From Symbiodinium natans (taxonomy: Eukaryota; Sar; Dinophyceae; Suessiales; Symbiodiniaceae): a DNA stretch of 64,000 nt. The notes below the pieces were generated by a model that made no database searches, was not told the DNA's origin, and saw only the letters and a program-made list of their open reading frames with translations. The stretch covers positions 465,776 through 529,775 of the forward strand of contig CAJNDS010002269.1 of NCBI GenBank assembly GCA_905221605.1, written 5' to 3'. Positions 55,401 through 61,218 of this stretch are shown here, piece after piece; position 1 is the first letter of the stretch; the number at the start of each line of letters is the position of its first letter. A program made the translations under genes and the position numbers.

Positions 55401-56849
55401 GTGATATTGAAACACGGCGCGCTCGACATACCGATCGAATTTCTGAGGTTCCGACGGGATAGGGACCTCATCCTCGATACGATGCCATTGCCCTTCACGC
55501 AGAATCCACGTGGACCGCAAATACTTCCCCGGTCGCAAAGCACTGGGGACGCCGCGGAGCATGCGTGGGAACTTCACCACCAAGATCGGATCTGTACTGT
55601 CCGTTTCCTGGACACCCTCCTTACTGGACAAACCGGCCCTATACAGCTCCTGGGGCAAGATAGGTGTTTGCGTGTAAGGAAAACAGGGAACCTCGTTCTT
55701 GAACGAGTAGTGCTGATGACCTTTCTCATCAGCCGATTGTTGGTGTGTAGCCTTCATCATGTCCATCACCTCAACGCTCGAAATCATCGCGGGAGGCATG
55801 ATGTTAATTAGCTGACACGCGTGAGCCCAGGAGACGTGGTCTTTAAAGGCCTTCGTATGGATATCGGCCGCCATTTTGGCGGTGACCTCGTAAGCCAGAG
55901 ACACGTATCCCTCCTGGAACACCTCGTGCATCCACGCAATGCAGATCCCGTGTGAGCGTTCCAAATGGCGCATCGTTGGGTTCTTGCCTGTGCGGACCAC
56001 GCCGATCATGGTTTGATTGTCATCGTAGAACACGAAGTTAGGATCTTTGCCCCCAATCAAACGCCACAATGTGATGGCCGGAACGCCAATACGCGACATA
56101 GCGTAATCCGCAGCCACGATTTCCGCTTCGGGAGTAGAGTGGCTGGCGCAACCCTGTCGCTTACTGACACCTGCCAACGGGAACCGTGTATGCGGTCCCT
56201 GAATATGCATGTGAGCCCCCGAAGTAGAACGCAAACTCTCGCCACAACCAGCGTAATCCGCATCCGCATACAACCCTATGGAAGTAGCATCCATGGAATC
56301 GCCGACCCATCCGATCATCTTATGACCTTTGGACTGATGGACGTAGCACATCAAATGATGCAGAGCCGCATCCTCCTTCTTGGACCACTTTGTAATACGT
56401 CGCGCAAGGTTGTTTATGCTTCGCAGCAAATCAAACCTGCAAATTCTTGCAGCGTAGAGCAACTTCATGAGGATGCTCGCCGCGTGCGGGGCAAGAGTAC
56501 CCCTGTCTGCCTCATCGAGTTCCGTTTCCTGTGGGCCCTTGGGAACCGGTGGTGGAGGTAGAAGCCGTCCGCCCTTATCGACAGGCATTGTGTGTCCGCA
56601 CCATTGACACCGATGGCTTGCAGCACCTGGATGACACGGTGCCCTAGCCGGGTGATTTTTGGTTTCTTCAACTGGACTGGGAGATGGTACCTTCTTGAAT
56701 TTGTCCACAGGAAATCCCGTGGTTTCACAGTACTTTTGCAGTTTCCATGTCATAAGTGACAGTTCGCACCTTGGTGTTGTCGTGAAGTTTGGCTTCTCCC
56801 TTTGAGATTCGACATCCCAAATACAAACCAAGCGGAGTTTCCTCCTCAA
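52125..56849 (-). CDS. Element B pol 3' part: RNase H and C5-methyltransferase-like domain, then unknown region
   Basis: The frame is in +1 relation to the reverse transcriptase frame and opens at a TTG inside it, so it continues pol. Copia RNase H lies at about residues 165-340: ADADYAG (first Asp), STPEAE (Glu), FYDDNQT (Asp) and MAADIHTKAF. After an unrecognised stretch of about 500 residues comes a methyltransferase-like domain at about 866-1086: MIIEFCCSKDSSLG (motif-I-like), FASLPCTGGSNW (motif-IV-like with the Pro-Cys pair), FELPKTCLYW and ARMDGCMMG. Cytosine methyltransferases acquired by retrotransposons, including in dinoflagellates, have been described. From ATG 53,339 (MDGQQQRPIPPH) the rest could be the start of a separate protein continuing into the extra ORF. 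The last 100 residues (below 52,430) are out-of-frame readings. Confidence 0.75.
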   Translation of the reverse strand: MRRKLRLVCIWDVESQREKPNFTTTPRCELSLMTWKLQKYCETTGFPVDKFKKVPSPSPVEETKNHPARAPCHPGAASHRCQWCGHTMPVDKGGRLLPPPPVPKGPQETELDEADRGTLAPHAASILMKLLYAARICRFDLLRSINNLARRITKWSKKEDAALHHLMCYVHQSKGHKMIGWVGDSMDATSIGLYADADYAGCGESLRSTSGAHMHIQGPHTRFPLAGVSKRQGCASHSTPEAEIVAADYAMSRIGVPAITLWRLIGGKDPNFVFYDDNQTMIGVVRTGKNPTMRHLERSHGICIAWMHEVFQEGYVSLAYEVTAKMAADIHTKAFKDHVSWAHACQLINIMPPAMISSVEVMDMMKATHQQSADEKGHQHYSFKNEVPCFPYTQTPILPQELYRAGLSSKEGVQETDSTDPILVVKFPRMLRGVPSALRPGKYLRSTWILREGQWHRIEDEVPIPSEPQKFDRYVERAVFQYHFQRGSAAATRVHRTASPAVSASPLPDCSRCRVRDSPALCRQVCDLVVRAAHGGYGGVFRAESEGMGGDLNEIPALESTVVAVVRAAKEAGFPQSTFVPEFIEVTRARTGNHEVVFQDEHGKEMFKARGDSLSGATGFSMTIKASDVENSSPRVWLLVGLEEDNWWQTYAPPDVNIVCVPEADARGAYQYCKDIIKWSFKDRRNVLFIGAGALNRASWLDVDPRERFYEDRDVVDYPWGEVIDLVFEARKKGATTIVEVPDKPKFRKSAQYKNIVDCMKWERFTIADCCHGRRICVPQGSGAPNIMYVNEATEFLIHGLKAPESMKGVCGMQHHHASREAVETHGDECGKRTSKVSRLLLKMLSERDTKVGDPKACSSVEKLPSGKDRMIIEFCCSKDSSLGKSSSATRGAHVMRVHEALQAQTKACENNILKEAERFRRSNPKCPILVFASLPCTGGSNWNKVNEMGGETEKGKEHRKKFRDLLKALKRLLRKLAVFSPKIAFELPKTCLYWSWPEVQALIKQHSLRVARMDGCMMGVVDNDGIPLLKAWCIATNVSTMLNLKGVTCDNTHEHGTPRGQALKEAGNYTPHMAKLLHNAWRDEARNIRRGSAQSVHVAASCVLVHVSLRCSNSQVQHEFQGTCIIVCPTPGIGFGSSDPNPKCSEGFGSAGSDLHLGKGLGSAGPRTSMDGQQQRPIPPHVPWSRPQDLFSLPYQRSGINIPVGNGMTALRTTCHALRSLRGQPLPGRLEQGMVATNANIAAWVEFGVPAILLAAVAAPSSPYGFPEVRVRELFRGVVESLLPARSAESYKTVLSHVTTFIKVVKTAISTDSTRQVLQELLDHVIEIDLFKIIDMFVDVLVQDADQGRVDPQHPCLTVVTMDGYLDPNVICRPVVTKSAWIYVTRYNDWMRLNSYFRENLPNRREGLPCMLLTQDFWDLLDLIWSMAKQVGYCLRSHNQVAGNTQMNVWDLIEIVVDPPENVSAAVAHAVNSLQGRHAHSPRIPQRQSDGVANGTVENDRSRAEGVAVECDCRRHGPATNRSRVTSFLFTQLVEPAGCRAERLEGGPRHVQDSQVLDVRDHEPASRVLLRRT
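53353..53445. repeat. Cluster of three CCGGNGGANCCGAA motifs
   Basis: Copies at 53,353, 53,391 and 53,431 lie about 40 bp apart in the linker between the methyltransferase-like domain and the ATG at 53,339. On the minus strand they encode GLGSAGP, GFGSAGS and GFGSSDP. At least nine more copies in the same orientation occur across element B. Confidence 0.75.
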
Positions 56850-59800
56850 GACGAAGTTCCTTGCGAAGCATGTTCCACCCCTTCGGGAGGTTCTCCGCCG
56901 GACCGGCGAGCTTCAGGTCGTCGACATAGATGACCAATAGGAGCTTCATTCCTGCATGGAAGTAAAGAGACGGCCATTCCTCACCAACTGGTGCAAAACC
57001 CATCTTCTGGACTGCGGTGTGACAATGTTGTTCCCACATTGTACCAGCGTCCGGATGCCCATAGAGTGCTTTCACGAGCCTGCAGACTGGTCTGCGAAAT
57101 TTCCTCCGGTTTACCGAAGGATGCCAAGCCTCGTCTGGAAGTTCAACCCAGCACGGAGTCCCCGTCAACTTAGCCTGAATGTAGGCCTGGATAGCATCCG
57201 CCATCTGAACGTCGTTCCCGGGTAAGCACCCGTAGAAGTCGGCCCATCGAGATGCATCAAAGGTTGCCGGAGAGTTTCCGAGATCCTGGAACAGCGCCGC
57301 CTCCATATTCTGATCTTTGACTTGATCTCCAAGCAGCACACCTCTTCCTTTGAACTGTCTTGCAGGGTCCCCTTCTTTGAGCTGATAGTTCTTCTCATAG
57401 ATGAGACCATGCACTCTTGCCATGTGCACCTTCGCGTTGGAATTCTTGGCTTCCCTGACCACGTCGTCGTACTCCCGCACTTGGCTAAAGTCGAAGACTT
57501 CCTGATCCCACAAGCCTTTCCATTCTTTCATGAACGCCTCCATGGCTTTGGGATTCTCGTACATCTCCTTGCGGTTGACTGGACGAGTAACCATGGCGTT
57601 GAAGCACGGCGCTGCACATGCAAGCTTCTCTCTGTGTTTCTCCTTGGTTGATGACACGCATGGCATTCGAGGAACTCTCAATCCGAACTCTGCCAATTCA
57701 CTTGGAAGAGCGGGCAGCACATCGTCCAGAAACATTTCCGTGGCGATCTGCGTGACCTGTTCCTCGCACCATGTCCATCCAGTAGTCGTCCCCGCCCTGA
57801 AGTCCAAGTCGATCTTCTCCGCAGGCACAACCTTGGGAAGTAACGCCTCCAACGATGCAACGAGTGCGTCTTTATGCTCTTTGCCTTTCTTCTTCTCCTT
57901 GGCCTCCTTCTTGCGAGCCTTCTTGGCCTCCTTCTCTTCGACCTTCTTGATCTTCCGAAGTTCGATCTTCCTTCCTTCGCTTCCGAGCTTGCGCCATTCC
58001 TCAGGAGTGAACTTGCCCTTCGGGCGTGTAGAGGGTAGCAACCTTCTACCATCACTTCCAATCTTGAACGGAGCCCCCCGCTTGTCGATCTTGCAAGGTT
58101 CGCCGTCGTCATTGATGTAGACACGACCGTCGCCGGGTGTACCGAATTTCCAGAACTCAGGTTCCGGTCCGATGAGTCCAGCTTCCTTGAGCTTTGCGAT
58201 GATGAATGCAGGGTCGGTCTCGTCAATGTCCGGAATGGAACGTCCAGTTGGACCGCGTGATGACGATGCAGGTTCCCCTTTGCCGTCCGGAGGTTCCGAA
58301 ACGGTTTTGGGGGGAGTACCACGCTTAGTTTCCCTTTTGCTGCTCGGAGGATCCGAAGCAACATCCGGTACTCCTTCGCTCTGTGGTACGCCTCCTGCAC
58401 TGTCGAGAATGGAGTCGCCAATCAACCTGATGGCTTTGGCATCTTCAGATTCCAAGGCTGGTCCATCACGAGGTTCGCTGGATTGACCATCTGGAGCGTC
58501 TGAAAGATCAGGCACAATGTCATCGTTCTCCATGACATAGTCGAGCATTTCCTTCTCCATGGCTTTGACGCGTTCTTGGCGATCAGGTAGGTCACCACCA
58601 TCATCGCCGTTGTCGTCGTCATCGTCGTCGTCACCTCCTCCTGGTGGCTTGTCCTTGATTTCTTTTCCTCCGAGATCCTTTCCTTCTTTCAGTCCTTCGA
58701 GTGTTCCGTTCATTCTCTCGTACTCAAGCTTGAGGGGAAAGGCAATTTCATCCGGCATGATGACCCGTTCGGTGATGTAGGGAATTTGAAGCTTGCGAGG
58801 TACTTTTGCATCATGTGCAAAGTTGGCATTCGCGAACTCCTTCATGTCCCACACACGATACTTTCGTGACCATGTTTGCCCCGCATTGAGAACATACCCT
58901 GCGAAGATACCAGGTATTCCCTTCGGGTCAAACTTTCCGCCATACGTCGGTTCACGGGTCTCGGTCGGTTTGAAGTAGACCTTTGCTCCAAACGGAATCA
59001 GCTTGCCCGGGAATTCTTTCCCAGACATTCTCTGCCACGCCGACTCACCATCCACATCTTCGGCGTTGAGATTGTGAGTAACGCAATTCAAGGCATATGG
59101 CCAATAGTTCGCAGGTAGTCCTGCATGCAGCAACGATGTGGCTGTAGCAGTGATGACGAACTGGTTGGTCCTTTCCGCCAAAGAGTTGTTCATAGGACGC
59201 CCTGGCAATGAGTGATCCAATGGAATTTTGAGCTTGTTCATCGCCGCAATGAACTCATCTGCGCAGTCACTATATGCCAGCCTCACTTTCTTCTTTCCCA
59301 TGAATCTCTTCATACATCGTACAACTTCTCCTTCTTCTCTGGAGATTGTGGGATATGCTGCAACCACCTTCGTGGCCACATCGCGGAAGACCAGGATTTC
59401 ACGGAGCTCGTCGTCAAGACCCACCCCCTTATCCGTGGCTTTTCCCATATCCACAAAGTCGAACGTCACCAAGTCACCCCACTCATTGACTTCTCGTTTG
59501 AACGCTCCCTTTTGGGTTCTGAAGTGCTTCATCTTTGCTCTCACGCACGCGTCACAATATGGATTCCGGAATCGATGGGTACAAAGGTGAGCCAAGGTGT
59601 TCGCTTCGGCCTTCAAGGTGCCGACCTTCGCCCTCCTATCCGGGCCAGATTCGTCACCTTCCACGTCGATCTCCTGCGCGTCGCCCTCAGCCTCAACTGG
59701 AAGTTCGGCTTGTGGTTCATCTTCACGAGCTTCATCGCCTTCAACCACTTCGCCATCTTCTTCTTCGTCAGCTTCGGAAGCTACGTCGGGGATCTCTTCG

Positions 59801-61218
59801 CCGATGTCATCTAGACCTGGTACCGCAACATATGTTGAGTCGTCGTCGGTTCCATCGTCCACCTTGTCCTTGTACTTCTGCACCAAGCGGAACATTTCCA
59901 TCGCTTCGGGTTCCTCATGAGCTTTGGCTCCTTTGCTTCCCACTCTGACATAGGGGATGTCTCCTTGCACGAAGAATTGTATCCTCTCGCCAGCATCGTT
60001 CACCATAAATGGTGGACGTCCTGCGGGCCATACAAAGGAATAGCCGTGAAGCATGCATCTCTTCCCAACTGACAGCACAGAAGGTGTATTCTCCAATACA
60101 TGTGCTTTGATGGGCTCCTTGAAGGATTTCGTCAAGAACTCCGCCGTCTGGTTAGTCATAGTGACACCATTCGCCGTCTGGAACGATGTAGGCTCGCAAT
60201 CCATCGCAGTGTCGATGCCGTGTTTGGCGACCTTTTCTAGAGAGATAAGGTCATGTCCGCATCCTGTGTCCATGATGAATTTCAGCTTCCTGCGAATAAA
60301 TTCTGGTTGTACCATACACATCTTCGGGTTCTTCATCAGTTCCTTACGGCTCTCATCAACGCTCAAGGCTCTTTCATGGAACTTCCCCTTCTTGTTGTCG
60401 AACTTGAACACAATCACCTTCTCGGTCCCTGGAATCCTGACTGGTATGCATCCTCCATCTTTGCCCAGACACATATCTTCCATCAGTCGAGCCCTAGCTC
60501 TTGCTTTGTGCTTCTCATACTCGACCTCCGAGATGTGGTTCTCGTGCTTCAGGTTCGCTTCAGTGAAAAGTCGTGGGGCGAATCCTCTATCTTTGTGTGA
60601 TCGCCTCGGCTTCGATGATACGAACTTCGTTCCTCGTTCAAAGGAAACCTTGAGGTCCTTGACGTCTCTGTGATAAGATCCGATCTCATCGTCGGTGGAG
60701 CAATCTGACGCCGCGTCGCCATCGATTGACTCATCGTCAGAATCACCGTCACCGTCATCCAGGGATCGAAGAACAGGTACTGCAGGCAGACCTCGAATCG
60801 CAATCGCGGGTGCGGCAGGTTCAGGCTTCTTCTTCTTGTCCTTCGCCTTCGCCTTTGCCTTTGCCTTCGCATTCGCGTCGGTTTCCCCGGTTGCAGGCGC
60901 TGCCTTAGCCGGGTCATGCTTGAAAGGGCAATTCTCTCGGCTGCAGGATCCGTTCTTGCTCCACTGAAAGCAAGGTCGTTTCGATGGCTCTGATGACGGG
61001 CTCCGCGCTCTCTGATTCTTATCATCTCGTGAAGACGGCCTTCCTCTGTCCGTGTCTTTGTGACTCCATTTGCAATTCTTCCCTGCTGCGCATCCTCCTC
61101 CGAAGTGAAACTTGCAACGAATCTTTGCCTTCTCCTTGTCAGTCAACGATCGTGATGATGAGGGAGATCGGGATCGGTCTTTGCCTTTACCTTTCCCCTT
61201 CTTCTTGTCTTTTTTCAT
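56725..61218 (-). CDS. Element B pol: CCCH fingers, protease, integrase, reverse transcriptase
   Basis: The start is the ATG at 61,218. The frame is open to 61,380 and overlaps gag, so a frame step from gag is equally possible. Two CCCH fingers lie at about residues 35-53 and 83-101 (C-x7-C-x5-C-x3-H and C-x8-C-x4-C-x3-H). An aspartic protease has FIMDTGCGHDLIS near 317. Integrase has a Cys-pair zinc site (NPYCDACVRAK, near 540), then Asp in TFDFVDMG (about 585), Asp in YSDCADEF (about 649) and Glu in NSLAERTNQ (about 677), so the DDE triad is intact. Reverse transcriptase has QMADAIQAYIQAKL, VKALYGHPDAG and the catalytic VIYVDDLKLAG (about 1429). A low-complexity linker of about 350 residues, with Lys-rich blocks, separates integrase and reverse transcriptase. 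The frame ends at TGA 56,725, just before the RNase H part, apparently because of one extra A in the run at 56,734-56,737. Confidence 0.9.
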   Translation of the reverse strand: MKKDKKKGKGKGKDRSRSPSSSRSLTDKEKAKIRCKFHFGGGCAAGKNCKWSHKDTDRGRPSSRDDKNQRARSPSSEPSKRPCFQWSKNGSCSRENCPFKHDPAKAAPATGETDANAKAKAKAKAKDKKKKPEPAAPAIAIRGLPAVPVLRSLDDGDGDSDDESIDGDAASDCSTDDEIGSYHRDVKDLKVSFERGTKFVSSKPRRSHKDRGFAPRLFTEANLKHENHISEVEYEKHKARARARLMEDMCLGKDGGCIPVRIPGTEKVIVFKFDNKKGKFHERALSVDESRKELMKNPKMCMVQPEFIRRKLKFIMDTGCGHDLISLEKVAKHGIDTAMDCEPTSFQTANGVTMTNQTAEFLTKSFKEPIKAHVLENTPSVLSVGKRCMLHGYSFVWPAGRPPFMVNDAGERIQFFVQGDIPYVRVGSKGAKAHEEPEAMEMFRLVQKYKDKVDDGTDDDSTYVAVPGLDDIGEEIPDVASEADEEEDGEVVEGDEAREDEPQAELPVEAEGDAQEIDVEGDESGPDRRAKVGTLKAEANTLAHLCTHRFRNPYCDACVRAKMKHFRTQKGAFKREVNEWGDLVTFDFVDMGKATDKGVGLDDELREILVFRDVATKVVAAYPTISREEGEVVRCMKRFMGKKKVRLAYSDCADEFIAAMNKLKIPLDHSLPGRPMNNSLAERTNQFVITATATSLLHAGLPANYWPYALNCVTHNLNAEDVDGESAWQRMSGKEFPGKLIPFGAKVYFKPTETREPTYGGKFDPKGIPGIFAGYVLNAGQTWSRKYRVWDMKEFANANFAHDAKVPRKLQIPYITERVIMPDEIAFPLKLEYERMNGTLEGLKEGKDLGGKEIKDKPPGGGDDDDDDDNGDDGGDLPDRQERVKAMEKEMLDYVMENDDIVPDLSDAPDGQSSEPRDGPALESEDAKAIRLIGDSILDSAGGVPQSEGVPDVASDPPSSKRETKRGTPPKTVSEPPDGKGEPASSSRGPTGRSIPDIDETDPAFIIAKLKEAGLIGPEPEFWKFGTPGDGRVYINDDGEPCKIDKRGAPFKIGSDGRRLLPSTRPKGKFTPEEWRKLGSEGRKIELRKIKKVEEKEAKKARKKEAKEKKKGKEHKDALVASLEALLPKVVPAEKIDLDFRAGTTTGWTWCEEQVTQIATEMFLDDVLPALPSELAEFGLRVPRMPCVSSTKEKHREKLACAAPCFNAMVTRPVNRKEMYENPKAMEAFMKEWKGLWDQEVFDFSQVREYDDVVREAKNSNAKVHMARVHGLIYEKNYQLKEGDPARQFKGRGVLLGDQVKDQNMEAALFQDLGNSPATFDASRWADFYGCLPGNDVQMADAIQAYIQAKLTGTPCWVELPDEAWHPSVNRRKFRRPVCRLVKALYGHPDAGTMWEQHCHTAVQKMGFAPVGEEWPSLYFHAGMKLLLVIYVDDLKLAGPAENLPKGWNMLRKELRLEEETPLGLYLGCRISKGEAKLHDNTKVRTVTYDMETAKVL

